From Dinochytrium kinnereticum (lineage: Eukaryota; Chytridiomycota; Chytridiomycetes; Chytridiales; Chytridiaceae), in the NCBI GenBank assembly GCA_027604005.1, contig JADGJT010000149.1:1-50828 (forward strand): a stretch of 50,828 nt of DNA, in the 5' to 3' direction. This document shows positions 24,111-35,893 of the stretch, piece after piece. Position 1 is the stretch's first letter. Each line of letters opens with the position of its first letter. The notes beneath the pieces were generated by a model, which was not told the DNA's origin, did no database searches, and saw only the letters and a list, made by a program, of their open reading frames with translations. Made by a program: the position numbers and the translations under genes.

Positions 24111-24693
24111 TCTATAAACAACTAACTTGAATGTAATAGTTCGATTACCTCCGGAGGTCAACCGAATTCTTTTCATCCGTAATCTACCTTACAAAATAAC
24201 AAATGAGGAGCTATATGACTTGTTTGGAAAGTAAGATTGCATGCACCATAGCCAATGAAACCAACTTTGTCACTAGGTATGGTCCGATTCGCCAGATTAG
24301 ACTAGGAAGCACAACGGATACAAAGGGGACGGCTTTTGTTGGTACGCCTTTGATGCTTCATTGAAATCTTAATAATGTGACTTTTTTCTAAAGTTTATGA
24401 GGACATATTCGACGCAAAAGCCGCATGCGACCATCTCAGTGGCTTTAACATCATGGGTAAGTATTTGTGTAGTGTCTTTGCTTCTGCATTGAATTTATTA
24501 ATTTGGAATTCGAATGTCAGGCCGATACTTGATTGTGTTGTACTTCTCGTCTACAAAACAGTCGAAGAAAACCGATATGAACAAGAAGGTAAAGATGCGA
24601 ATGGATTTTACACCACTCAGACTTCTTTCTGACGTTTCCCGTTTATTCCAGGAATCGGAAATCAATGACATGAAAACGAAATACGGTATTTAG
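24071..24693 (+). CDS. SF3B6: Splicing factor SF3B6 (SF3b14/p14)
   Basis: p14 is the U2 snRNP SF3b subunit that sits at the branch-point adenosine. Exons 24071-24095, 24140-24230, 24277-24341, 24394-24456, 24521-24588 and 24652-24693 give 354 nt, 117 aa. A single RRM has RNP2 [10 protein letters not shown] and RNP1-region [14 protein letters not shown], followed by [16 protein letters not shown] and the conserved KTDMNKK tail. The start [17 protein letters not shown] matches family members closely, which supports the 25-nt first exon. That exon lies inside PDRG1 exon 1 in antisense. Confidence 0.95.
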
Positions 24694-24782
24694 ACGATTT
24701 GTCGAAATCAGCAAATATACGCATCCCTCGTCCCAAAGATCTACCCATGAAATGCCCAACCCTCAGCAAATGTACAGTCCTT

Positions 24783-26095
24783 TCATGATGGAACCGCCGC
24801 TTTGCTATTATTATATCCGGTTAAAAGCCTCGCTACCTCTTCGTAAACCGTCCAAGTAATGGCCGAACTGAAGCTTTTCCTAACAACCCGAGGAAGAACT
24901 CCTATAAAAAACCCACGAAGACCTTCCTCCTACAGCATTGTTCAACGTTCGAGAGATTGTATTAATAAATTGATCTAACTTAGGATCGAATAGCAAAGAT
25001 TAATTGAAGGCCATTACCCTAGCGATTTTGAGAAATCCCGTGAATGAATTTGGGTATTCTGACGGTTTCAGTTGGATTCTTGTTTTCAGAACGTCGAATG
25101 GCTGTGTTATCGAGGTTGATATCACTCCACTGACAACGCTTGATGTAAGGTTGACAAGGGTGCTGTGCTGGTTTGAGGCAGAAAATTGGGATGGGGTGAC
25201 AAGGATGTCTACGCGTGGCGTTAAAGTTACGGTGTATCTTTCTATACCAACTTGCTAGTGCCGGCTTGAGGTGCTCATAGAGCATTACGTATGTGCCAGC
25301 AAAAGGCGCGTCTCTCATCGCCGTCGCAGCTGCGCCGTAAAAAAAACCCTTTATGCCGTCTTCTCTTAGTATTGAGCTCCATGCTTCCCTCATAGATTTG
25401 TATTGGTAAAGATTGCTCTATGGTGATTAGCTTTTGCGGACAATTTCTACCGGTACTCACCTCATAGCGAACCTTGATGATGGTAATAGGCATCATCAAT
25501 AATCCCACCGACTAAACATGCGTTATATTGGCCCGCCACCGCAATAAAAAAAGGGACCTACCAGCCGGCTGATCGCACCTGATAGCAAGTTAACGGAGGA
25601 GACAGAAAGGAAGGGGTAGCCCTGCAATCTGCCCTGATTCAAAAAGTACTTTGTTCTATCCAAAAAAGTAAAGTATATCGCGCTTCCTGGCACAGTTCGT
25701 AATGCCGTGGGTGCCGCACCCCTCCATAACCCCCAAATCGAGTCTGTCTTAATGATATCCTTGACGATTGAAAAAACAAACGAGCACTTGCATCGGAACC
25801 GCTGAATCATTCCCAGACGGTATCCTGTTACCAATAGTGGATCCATCACATGGGGCTGCTGAAGTCTCTGCATCGAATCGACTTAATTCCTCATTCAGCA
25901 GTGAGCAAGTACAAACCGTTTTCAGCTAGGACGGAAAGCATGAGCGCCTCATCTCATCCATCACAAATGCGATAAAGTAAACCATCTCGCTACACTTACC
26001 ACGTCCAGAGGCTGAACTGAGACGCATGATATTAGGCCTGAGATCGCCCCGCTGACCATATGCACCTGTGGAGGGGCTTGCGTTCGTTTTGGCAT
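24783..26095 (-). CDS. SLC25A38: Mitochondrial glycine carrier SLC25A38/Hem25
   Basis: This inner-membrane carrier imports glycine for heme synthesis. Seven exons (26095-26000, 25925-25917, 25867-25562, 25511-25461, 25417-25248, 25162-25018, 24929-24783) total 924 nt, 307 aa; human is 304. Three mitochondrial-carrier repeats are visible: QPLDVLKTRLQ (across a 9-nt microexon), MPITIIKVRYE and QPFDVLKTRIQ. Each follows the Px[DE]xx[KR]x[RK] pattern, with the middle one degenerate as in the family. The C-terminal RGFFIGVLPRVVRKSF and AITWTVYEEV are diagnostic of SLC25A38. Stop to stop with SF3B6 is 89 nt. Confidence 0.9.
25917..25925 (-). other. 9-nt microexon in SLC25A38
   Basis: CTGAAAACG (minus strand) lies between cctag and gtttgt. 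It supplies Leu-Lys-Thr of the invariant carrier signature, QPLDV|LKT|RLQ. Skipping it would delete part of the first repeat's signature. Confidence 0.75.
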
Positions 26096-26569
26096 CTCCC
26101 AGAAAAGTGACAAGTTTTTTCGAAGTTGGGACAACTGCACAACTCTTTTGGTGTCAACGTGGATGGCCAGCATCCAACGCGTGGGATTTATTCCGTCTCA
26201 AGTGGAGAGTCAACTTCCCACAGACAGATGGGGGGAGATATTGAGAAGAGGAAAGGTAGGGCATTGATGAAACATTCGCACAGACGCGACCAGCGGGCCG
26301 GGAATAGAGAAAGAGACCCTGATTAAGAAGAGATAAAGAAGAGAGTGTGCGGTGAGGCCAGCTACATCGCAGGAAAGACGTTGGAGAAGATTTCAGCTAG
26401 AAGAGAGAACGAGAGAAATTTGTGTATAGACAAAGAGAGTGTGGGCAAGAAAGATGTAAAAAAACTAGGGGAGTTAGGGTTATGCAGGAGGACACAACAA
26501 AGATGCTACCAGCGCATCTTATATTTAAGATATGATAAACCGCAATGCCCAAGCCCTCGAAATTATACG
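26096..26569. other. Intergenic between SLC25A38 start and DPBB gene stop
   Basis: This 474 nt has a strongly purine-rich plus strand from about 26220 to 26480. Open frames are short with no recognisable domain. It is expected to hold the SLC25A38 promoter and the DPBB 3' UTR. Confidence 0.5.
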
Positions 26570-27319
26570 TTAGTTACCAAGCATCGCTAAGATCGCAAGA
26601 AGGGAGGCCAGTCCAGCTCCGACCAGAGCGGTGCCGACTTTGGGAGTACCGCTGTGATGACTACGGTCATAGTCCGCAAGGTTCATGATGGCGACTGTTG
26701 CCTCTACGATTTGGGGTTCGCCGGTAGTTGTTTTGTTGTGCCGGCCTTCCTCCTGCAAGGTTGAGTTGATTTGTTTCTCAACAACGGAATCAAGCTGCCC
26801 CTGCCTAGCAGAAGCGCTCCATCTGTTCCCACAGTCTGTCCACTGCCACTGCATTTGGATTCGTCCGACACTTTCGGAGGCCAACTGTCTAAAAGCGCTT
26901 GGCGAAAGATCCATGTCTCCCCCAGAACAGTAAGGGCACTTTCAAGACAAGGAGATGATTAGAATTGCTTCTTAGGAAGTAAGGAAATCCTCACATGGTC
27001 TACCACTTGAACAATGACTGAATTCCCTCCATAGCTAACCCGGGCACAGCGCCAGCATGACGCACCACCACCGTAGTGGCCAGGAGCCGGTGCAGCAACA
27101 AAATCACTGCTTCGAAAGACCCTTCCGCATGAACCAGGTGCCCCGTCTGGGTAGTAAAATGTTCCCTCACCTACAGTACGCAGAACAGGTTAGAGAACAA
27201 TTTTGAATGCATTGCATGATGCAAATAAAGGCATAATGAAGCCTACCGTTGTTGGCAAGTACATGCGCGACGAACATGGAGCTGACCAGCAGCAACACTA
27301 GCGATATACGAGCGGCCAT
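26570..27319 (-). CDS. Secreted double-psi beta-barrel (RlpA/expansin-like) protein, probable GPI anchor
   Basis: Three exons (27319-27247, 27170-26995, 26938-26570) give 205 aa. Residues 1-23 form a signal peptide (MAARISLVLLLVSSMFVAHVLA). A single DPBB domain follows: EGTFYYPDGAPGSCGRVF, SDFVAAPAPGHYGGGASCWRCARV, then DHCPYCSGGDMDLSPSAFRQLA and WQWTDC, with conserved disulfide cysteines and the DLS motif. After a Ser/Thr-rich linker with a possible N-glycosylation site (NST), the C terminus is hydrophobic (VGTALVGAGLASLLAILAML), as for GPI attachment. Fungal relatives act on or bind cell-wall polysaccharide, or inhibit proteases. There is no expansin cellulose-binding domain. The function here is unknown. 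Confidence 0.8.
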
Positions 27320-27620
27320 GGTGGAAAGAGATGATGGGGTGTGTGAGTGAGGTTATGCCGAAGTGCAAGCATCATGTTAAAGAACAAGCCTTTTATATTA
27401 GAATTACAAGCAGGCATTATTAAACTCCGCCAAAAGAAAAAAATCCCCGCACAAGCATTCCGAACCTTAACACAATGTTCATTCCCAAACATCTCATTGG
27501 ACAGCCACCACACGTACTGCAAAAGGAAAGAAGTATTAATTCTTACGAGTTGCAAGCCGGAAGTATGTCTTGACAGTTTGTTTCCAAGCAAATCGCCAGC
27601 AGAACCAGTTTATCTCTTTT
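27320..27620. other. Intergenic between DPBB start and RhoGEF stop
   Basis: This 301 nt holds the DPBB promoter with a TATA-like element, and the RhoGEF 3' UTR. No gene is seen. Confidence 0.5.
27389..27398 (-). promoter_or_regulatory. Candidate TATA box of the DPBB gene
   Basis: ATATAAAAGG on the minus strand lies about 70 nt upstream of the ATG at 27319. It is one of few good TATA matches in the window, which fits a regulated secreted-protein gene. Confidence 0.45.
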
Positions 27621-30600
27621 TCATTCAGGAGGGGCTGGAGACACAATCAAATTCATAGGAGGCTGTTCTGCCATCAAGAAGGAGCAGTCCGCCGTTCCCC
27701 CCATAATTAGGCTCGCACCATCATCATCCCTCCTCAAACCCCGCATCGCAGACCCCTTGCCCTGTTCCAGCAAGGCAAAGACATCTGATAAGTTGTACTC
27801 CGAATCACCCTTTATCATGACGCGAGGCGAATTATCAGCCATGTTTGGCCTCATTCGCATTAAGGGGGAAGGTACGACAGAAGAATGAGCAGATAAATAA
27901 CAATGGTCGTTCTCGAATTGGGATGAAGACCCATGCATCTTGAGAACCTCAGATTCGACCTCCAAAACCCATATTTCAAAGTTCTTGAGAACAGCTTCTG
28001 CCCCACTTTTAGCGAAAAGAATGTCGCGTTTTGTTCGATGAAGATCGACAGTGTTTCTGCCTGTCCCGGAAACGGCTGCAGCGGCGACAAGATATTCTAA
28101 CGACCCACGCGCTGTTGTGGGGCTGAAAAGGGTGGATATGGTAGAGCCTCTATCGGGTGATGAAAGTCTTGGACTAGAGCTCCGACTGTGACCAGGAGAG
28201 GGATTATTCGCTGAGTTTCCTTCAGGAACGGGTATTATGCTGTGACGTGTTGATGATGGCATTTGACTATGCAATGGAACACCATCCTGTGAGGGGGATT
28301 GATCAATCATTGAGGAAATCTTCCTCTCTGCTGTGTCCATCTTGGCTATTATACTGCCAAGTCTGTCTTTCATGAACGCAAGGGATGACTGAGTTGCAGA
28401 AACAATAAATCTCATGAGCTGTTCAGCGAGATTTGCATGTCCGTCGTAGTCCATCAGTTCGCTGTAGTCTCCAACATTGAAGATGCCATGTGGGGCTTTT
28501 CCTCCAATTATTGATAAGGGCGATCCCAAAGCCCGTCTTCTATTGTGAAGGTTGGCCTCTGCCGATCTAGCCGCTTCTTTCGCCTCTGTCATTTTCTGCA
28601 TGTATTGGAGCTTGGTGCTCAGGATCTCGACCTCCTTACGCAGTTGAAGTGCATGTTGTTCCATCGTCTCTTTTTCAAATGCGAGCTGCTTCAGTTCTTG
28701 CGACTGTTTTGATGCCTTGAGAATGAATTCATCCTCCCTAGATTTCAGGCTTTGGAGTTTTGATCGATATTGATCAATTTCCAATCGGAGGTGCCTGGAT
28801 TCGGTTTCCTTTGCTTCTACTGCAAGTCGCAACGAGAGGGCAGCATCCGCACCACGCCTCTCAAACTCTTTTGTGGTCTCTTCAAAGTACTTATTGAGCT
28901 CACGATCTAACGACACAAGCTGGTTCTCTTTACCCTCAAGCTCTTGTTTTAAGGATTTATNNNNNNNNNNNNNNNNNNNNNNNNNNNNNNNNNNNNNNNN
29001 NNNNNNNNNNNNNNNNNNNNNNNNNNNNNNNNNNNNNNNNNNNNNNNNNNNNNNNNNNNTTTCCTGCTCAAGCTTTTGCGTGGTTTCGTCTGAAAGAGCC
29101 TTATCGTAGTAATTTGCCTTTGACTCCTCTATCTTTTGCTTGGCTCTGCCCAATTCCAATCCCAAATTCCGTCCAACATCGTTTGCATTATCAAGAAGTT
29201 GTTGAAGCCTCTGCTTTGTCTCCAGTAGAGACTTATTTAAACTTTGAAGATGATTACGATCCAGTTCAACCTCGCGGTACTTTATAGACATTTCCTCGTT
29301 CTTCTTTCGCGCGTCATCTATTTGAGACCTCATTGTATCAATCTCTCTATGACATTCAGCGTTGACAGCAACGTAGTTTGAGAGTTCCTTCCCATGGGTT
29401 TCGCTCAATCTTTGGATGCTTTCGTAGGCATCCATGAGACGTTTGTCCAGTTTATCCTTTTCAGCCTCCTCTATTTTTCGTCTGCTCGACACTTCTTTAT
29501 AAAGAGCTTCAAGTTTAGATCTCTCAACTTTCACCGCGTCGCATTCCTTTTGAACAACTTCAAGGCGACTGCGCAAATTATTGATTTCGTCGCTTTGGTC
29601 CTTTGCCTTCTCCTTCAACCTCTGTTCCATCTTCTTAAGACTTGAAATATTGGATTCCCGCTCTTGCCGCATCATCGTACAAACTTCATCAATTTCTTTG
29701 ACCCTCCCGCGCTCGTGGTCAAGTTCCGTCTTTTGCCTTTCAAAAGCAACAATGATCTCATTAACTTTCCGCACCAGCGAAAGCAAGCGAATGTCCTCAA
29801 GGCTTGACGATGTGACTGCGTGTGCGAGAATCGATATACCAGTACTCGCTCCGTACATTTTCACGTCGTCCGGCAAAGTTCCGCTGGCGATAGAAACAGA
29901 GTAGACAGATTTTGATATCTCTTCAATTACGTACATGATCGCCGCAAAGTCCTTTGACTTTCGAGCCTCATTCGACTCAGTGTGCCGCAATTCCTCTTCA
30001 AAGGCCTTAGCCTCACGGCTAATTCTGAGCGTCTCTTCTCGAAGCTCAAGGTAGCGTTTATCAAGCTCATTGTACATCCCAATACGATGCGTTAACGCAG
30101 CCATTTCTTTCTCGGATGCGCTCAAACGAGACCGAAGAAGACTTGCTTCTCCTTCTGCTGCTTTTGAGGATATCTCTAAGGTATTGCATTTTGCGGTTAA
30201 CTCTTCCGCCAAGTCACCGGCTCGTTGGGACTTTTCCAGTAGCACATCATTTTCGCTTTCAAGCTCCTTTACTCGTCGTTTGAAGCAAGAGGCAATCTTT
30301 GCCTTTTCCCTGAATTCGTTTTCAATCTCATTTAACTTGCTCTTCAACTCTTCGTTCTCTTTCTCAACTCTCTCACGGTTAAGCGTGGTTTCTTTCTCAA
30401 GCCTTTCAATAAGTTCAAGGCGGCTGCGTAGAATTTCTTCCTCGTGGGTTTTTCTATCACGAAGCTCACTGGATTCGCGGTCAAGACGTTGCCGGAGCTC
30501 GATGTTTTCCCGAACTAGACTTTCATGGCGCTCTGAAGCTTCGCTTAGTAACTTGTCTTTGAGATCTGCGAGTTCTTGGTTAAGCCTTCCTCGACCTTCA

Positions 30601-33600
30601 TCCGCGTCTCGTTTGAGCGCGGATTTCAGAGAATGAATTTCGGCATTTTTAGTGCCCCTCTCTTCGTCAAGTTCTTTGGAAAGTCGGGCGAGAGATTTTT
30701 CGAGTTCGGCGACTTTCGTCTCGGCCCTTTCGGATTTAAGGATGGTTTTGTTGTATTCTAATTCCTTCTGACTAAGCTGTTCTCGAATTATTTTTTCTTG
30801 CTGTTGGAGATCTAAAAGCTCCGTCGCCTTGCGCTGTAGTTTCTCAGTTGTATCACTTATTTGGGACTGAAGATGAGCAACCTCTTTAGTAAGTTTGTCT
30901 AGAGCATGGTGGTTTTTTGTAAGAGTCTCTTTATACTTCGCATGCTCCGACGCAAACTTCCTGTTTGCCTCAGTGAGGTTGTTGCACTGTGATTTCGCAT
31001 GATCATAGAGATTAGAGATATCTTTAACGGTTTTTTCAAGGGCTTGAAGCTTATCATGTTCTCTTAATCGCTCTATCTTCAGTGACGATAACTCCTCCTT
31101 TAAGCGTCCGATAGTTTCCTCAGAAACCCGAGTTCGTTCACCATGTTCCAGCTTTAGCTTTTCATACTCCCCAACAACATTGCTCATTCGCTCTGAACTC
31201 TGCGAGACTTTTAAAGTCAACTCTGAAATCTCTATCTCCTTTCTTGAAATCACTTGATGCCGTTCCTGAACTACCTTCTCCATATTGGCAATAGTGCGGT
31301 TGAATTCTGATCTGGCGGATTCAGATCCATTGTTCAGTCGAAGAAGTTCTGCTGTAGTCACAGTTTTCTCCGCCTCCAGTTTTGCGATAAGGGATTCTTT
31401 GTCACGAAGAGTATCGTCTTTTTGGCGAAGCGTAGCGTCTTTTTCTTTAAGAAGTTTTTGAGTTTCTTTCAGGTGGGTATGAGATTCGGCAAGGGACTTT
31501 TTCAGGTTTTCGTTGACATGGATAGCCTTTTGCTTAAAGGATTCGAGTTCATTGGAAAGTCGTTGAGTTTCGATTGTCTTTTCTTTCTCAATGGCTCGAA
31601 GAGCGCTTTCTTTATGATCAATTTCACCTTTAAACCCAAGCTGTGAAGTTTGAAGCATCGTTTCCAACGTCTGAATCTTAGATTTAGCCTCTTCCTGTGC
31701 CTTCAATAGTCGAATCTCAAACTCTTGCTCAAGGCGTATAACTCTGGACTCTGCTTCCTTTTTCATCAAAGACATTCGAGACTCGCTTTCTTCAAGTAGG
31801 GTTTTGGATCTTTTCTCAATATCTTCCCTTGCTCTTTGCAACTCGGAAGATAAAGTGGACATCTCTGACGCATGAATAGACCGCTCAGCATTCCTCTCGA
31901 CCGCAAGAGCCACAATTTCACTTTTATGCGAAGCCCTTGCTCGTTCAATTTGCTCAGCAGCCTCTTTTTTAAGCTTCTCAATCTCGAAGTCTTTCGAAGT
32001 AAGCAAAGACGTTTTCCGGACCTCCATTTTTTCAAGCTCGGTTTTAAGTGATTGAATTGTGGCCTGGTGCTTTGCGTTTGTCTCGGTAAGAGTCTCGGTT
32101 TTTTGGTAATACCCGTCGCGTTCTTTCTGAACTTTTTCAAGATCGTGCTCAAGGCCGGCTATTTTAGATTTTAAGGCTGATGTACGATGCTCCATGGTTG
32201 TTAATTCGATTTTGTGGCTCTCTTCTTTTCTTTCGTTTAGTTTCAGGCTTTCTTGAAGGGTTGATATGGTTTTGGATAGCTCAGATATTTTAGATTCGGC
32301 AGATGAGATTTTTGACTGGGATTCCGTTAGTTTGAGTGTGGCCTCCATAAGGTTCTTTTCTGTTTCCTCAAGCTTCTTTGACTCTTCCTCCTTCTTCTTT
32401 CTCTCCTCTTCTAGAGCAGCTTTCTTCGCAGCCTCTATCTCTGCTCGACCTAGATCATCTTTCTTCTTCCTCCCCCTTTCCTCCTCCTCCTCATCACTCT
32501 GAGCCTGCTCGAACTCAAAATCAAGAGTCGAAGTTTCCGAAAAGTGCTTTTTCCTGATTGCCGCCTCCGCAACCGACTTATAAGCATCCAACCAAGACGA
32601 CTTAGCCTGTTTCGTTGATGCGGAGAGCAAAAATCTTTTCGACCGACCAGAAGGGCTGCTCCCACCCGACGAAGCCCCCGCGGGCAAGACCTCAATTTCA
32701 AAAAGATTTCTTGGATCCCCATCTTCTGCGACGTCACTGACACGGCAGCTACGGAGATTGGCCTGATCGATTAGATGGAGTTTATCTCGCCAGTCTTTCC
32801 GAGCGATCAGCATAAGGTCGTTGAACAGGAAAAGGCGACGGGGTTTCTTGGTGTCCCCTACCATGAGGTGCAGGGTTTCTTCACGTACTAGGTAGCGACT
32901 TGGGGTTACGATGTTGATTTTCTGAGACGATGTGTTGGGCGGTTAGGATATAAGTTTATTCTGGATTGCGTACCTCGATAAAGCTTGTTTGGATTTCTAC
33001 TATTTTTCTGACACCTTCTGCGGCCCTTGCGCCATCATTTACTTGAGCAATAATTCCCTGGAGACGTTCCATGGCTTCTTTTAGGACTGGATAATCACGG
33101 TGACCATCGTCCGTGTATTTTAGAATTTCCTGCAGAAAGAATCGAGTTAGTCGAATCATAGCGCCATCAGTTTGTCTACCTTTAACAATAGAGGATATTT
33201 GCATATTCTTTGCACTGGCTTTATAAGGAAACTCCCGAGATCCAGATTGCGCGTTGCGGGGTTTTTGTAGGTTTCCTACAAGGCACATCATTGTTCATAT
33301 AAGAGTTTTTAAAGTTTTCTTACCTCTAAAAAATTACGAAACGACTTATTTGATGTTGTAAGACTTTGGACTTTGTTAAGCGCGAGTGAATGGTTGCCGC
33401 AGTAAAGAGAATAGCTAGCGAAGCTTTCTCCCATTTCAAGGAAAATTGATCCGATGCACTCGATAGTCGGCTCTTGCTTCAGTTTATATTCAAACTTTTG
33501 CAATAATTCCTACATTATGGAATACAAAGGTTTGATATTAGAGAATAATAGATTGTAGCTCCCCCGAACTCATGTCAACAACAATTACAAAAGATAGTTA

Positions 33601-35893
33601 CAGCATTGATCGCATGTAGCTCGTCAATATTCGAGAAAAGAGCGTCAATATTCTTGCTATTTCCAAATTTGCTTTCTGACATTGGCCTCAAAAACAACTA
33701 GACGTTATGAAACAAAAAGTTACTCCTTCAAACAACGAAAACGAACAATCTTACATCAATAATTAACTTCAGATCCCGCACATAATCTCGTTCCGTCACA
33801 ATCAACTCCCAAATAGCTGTCATTCTCTTCCTTTCAATAGCGCTCATCGCCTCATACTCCTCAGGTGACAATCGGTCTTGCCAGTTAAGCGATGAAACTG
33901 GAGTAGTTGGGATTTCAACAGGCTCAAATTTATCTTGTATATTCATATAATTCGGAATCGCTATTGATAATGTAAAGGACGGTGCGCTGCTGGCTCGTTT
34001 ATGGCTTCTACTAGGTGGAAGAACGGGCGAACTAGTGTTAGAGATCGATCCCACATTCGAAATAGAACCGACAGAGCTCCGGGATTTTGTGGAAAGTCTT
34101 TCGGGAACGGGTTCCAGTCCAGAGTCCATCGAGAGGTTTTCTTCAAATTCTTCCGTGTTACTTAGGACGCTCATTGAGCTCTTGCTCCCAAGTATGGTTC
34201 CGCCTGGAGCTGATAATGATCGCATTCGACCCTTTTTAGGGTCTTTTTCATCTTTCAAAGAAGCCGGCTTTTTCACCAGTCGCTTATACCACGACCTTCG
34301 TTTATCACCCGACCCGCCTTGTGAAGCGTTAAGATCTTCAGTGGGCGAGCGCGTATCACTTTTTGGCTCATGTGTCATGGGAACGGTGGGTACAAATTGC
34401 GGGCTTGGTGTCGCTACAGATGAGGCTACCAAGGGCGAGGCTTCAGGCTGCTTTGTCGGTGCAGTTGTGCCTTTATCCTGCTGAACCTCAATTGCAGATG
34501 CAGGAAACCATCCTGATCGTGCCTCTTTTCCTCCAAGGTTAGTCATTCCACGCCACCATCCACCCTCAGGTGCTTCCAGAACAACCACAACGTCTCCAGC
34601 ATGTAATTCAATCTCATCAGCCTTCTCGCGAATGTAAGAGTAACGACAGGTCACCTTTGTCCCTGGAGCAACAGGTTTTGGGATTTCAATGCGGGGCTCT
34701 TCCACATCGGCTTGCTGTCCATAGTCGATGGACGTATCATCCTCGTCTATCTCGTTTGCCTCATACGTTTCAGCCTCAAGGGAGGAGTTTTGGTTGGCGG
34801 CAATCAGTGCTTCGGCTTCTTCGTAAGTCTCAAGCTCTACGCATGCCGCTGGGAAGAATCCAGACTGCCCGTTCTTATCTGATAGAGAGCGGTTGGTCCC
34901 TTTCAGCCAGAACTCGTCGTCAGAAGATGGAGTGAAATCGAGTTCAATGACATCCCCAACTTCCAAATCTAATTCGTCGTCGTCACTCGCTTTATGATCT
35001 TGAATGACGCGAAGAGTGGTTCCGGGACCCCATTCCGATAGCTTGCGGGATGAGGCCGTTGTAAGTGATCTCCTCTTCTCGTCCACTGTTTTAACACTAT
35101 CTGTTCTCATACTCTCTGTTCTCATACTTTCTGTTCTCAAACTTTCTGTCATCAGACTTTCCGTCATCGATAAACTGCCCGATGGAGACTTTGATTTCGC
35201 CAGTTCGAGATCCTTCTGCATCATTCCCTCATCTTTTGTGGGATCATTCAAAGACTTTCTAGATGACGAAGTCATCTTTGCTGATGATTCATCCAGAGAC
35301 CTGTCATTAGATAGTGCGTCCAGGGATCTTGCTCTTTGACTAGCAGCATTCGAACTTTCTCCTTTTAAATCATTTAAACTTGCTGATGAGCTGACTTTCG
35401 ATCGTGAGCCTCGCTCCGTTACAAGATCTTTCAAGCCCTGTATTGATAAACTTTTGGGACTCTTTGAACGCTTTGGCTCCCCATGGTTCCCATTTTCTCG
35501 AGTGTGTAAGGATGTTTCCGATGCTTTTAAGGAGGCTTCCAAATCTGCAGTCCCCTCTTGCTTTGAAAAGACCCGCTCGGCACTCACGGATCTTTGCGAC
35601 GTGGAGGAACCAGATTTTGAAGATTTTGATCCCCTTCGTGAAAGAGTTGGGACCTTGAGTGATGAAGAAGAAGGTAGCAGCTTTGAAATCTTTTCGAGTG
35701 TATCGGAAGCCTGCGACGGTGAGGATGCCGATACGGGGGATGATGGTCTATCTGGGGTGGCTGATCGGGTAGAGCTAGTAGAACTTTTTCTCTTTGTCTT
35801 CTGTCTACTTGGAGCTGGCGAGGAAGGCGGCTTTGGCGATGGTGTCGTTGCCCTGTCGACCTCGTCAGTGGAGGCTGGAGTGAGGGTGGCCAT
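27621..35893 (-). CDS. Giant RhoGEF: SH3-SH3-DH-PH-long coiled coil
   Basis: Six exons (35893-33755, 33697-33602, 33509-33324, 33275-33180, 33129-32974, 32921-27621) total 7,974 nt, 2,657 aa including 33 unknown residues. In order: Ser-rich disordered N tail (1-290); SH3 at about 291-357 (DHKASDDDELDLEVGDVIELD...GFFPAACVEL, read in parts); SH3 at about 409-472 (ELHAGDVVVVLEAPEGGWWRG); DH from about 665, with ERKRMTAIWELIVTERDYV and LIKPVQRICKYPLLLKEILKY; PH with RRLFLFNDLMLIARK; then about 1,300 residues of heptad coiled coil and a disordered C tail. It is an activator of Rho-type GTPases by family. The coiled coil suggests a rod-like scaffold or dimer. The family is not recognised. Confidence 0.88.
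28961..29059. other. Assembly gap, 99 N
   Basis: This run of N lies inside the RhoGEF coiled-coil exon. Both flanks are coiled coil in the same frame, and 99 is divisible by three, so the stated gap length keeps the frame open. The true size may differ. Confidence 0.98.
35093..35167 (-). repeat. 15-bp tandem repeat encoding a TES pentapeptide array
   Basis: Five near-identical 15-nt units encode MTESL, MTESL, RTESM, RTESM, RTDSV in the disordered N tail of the RhoGEF (about residues 243-267), just before the first SH3 domain. They are likely phosphorylatable and length-variable. Confidence 0.85.

Noticed and set aside
26126..26590. Plus-strand frames of 66-81 codons upstream of SLC25A38
   Set aside because: They arise from a purine-rich tract (Arg/Glu/Lys runs) with no domain and no splice-supported extension.
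30070..30636. Plus-strand 188-codon Ser/Phe-rich open frame
   Set aside because: It is antisense to the RhoGEF coiled coil. Glu/Lys codons reversed give Ser/Phe, with no start context or domain.
31766..32152. Minus-strand 128-codon frame within the RhoGEF
   Set aside because: It is an out-of-frame reading of the same coiled-coil exon.
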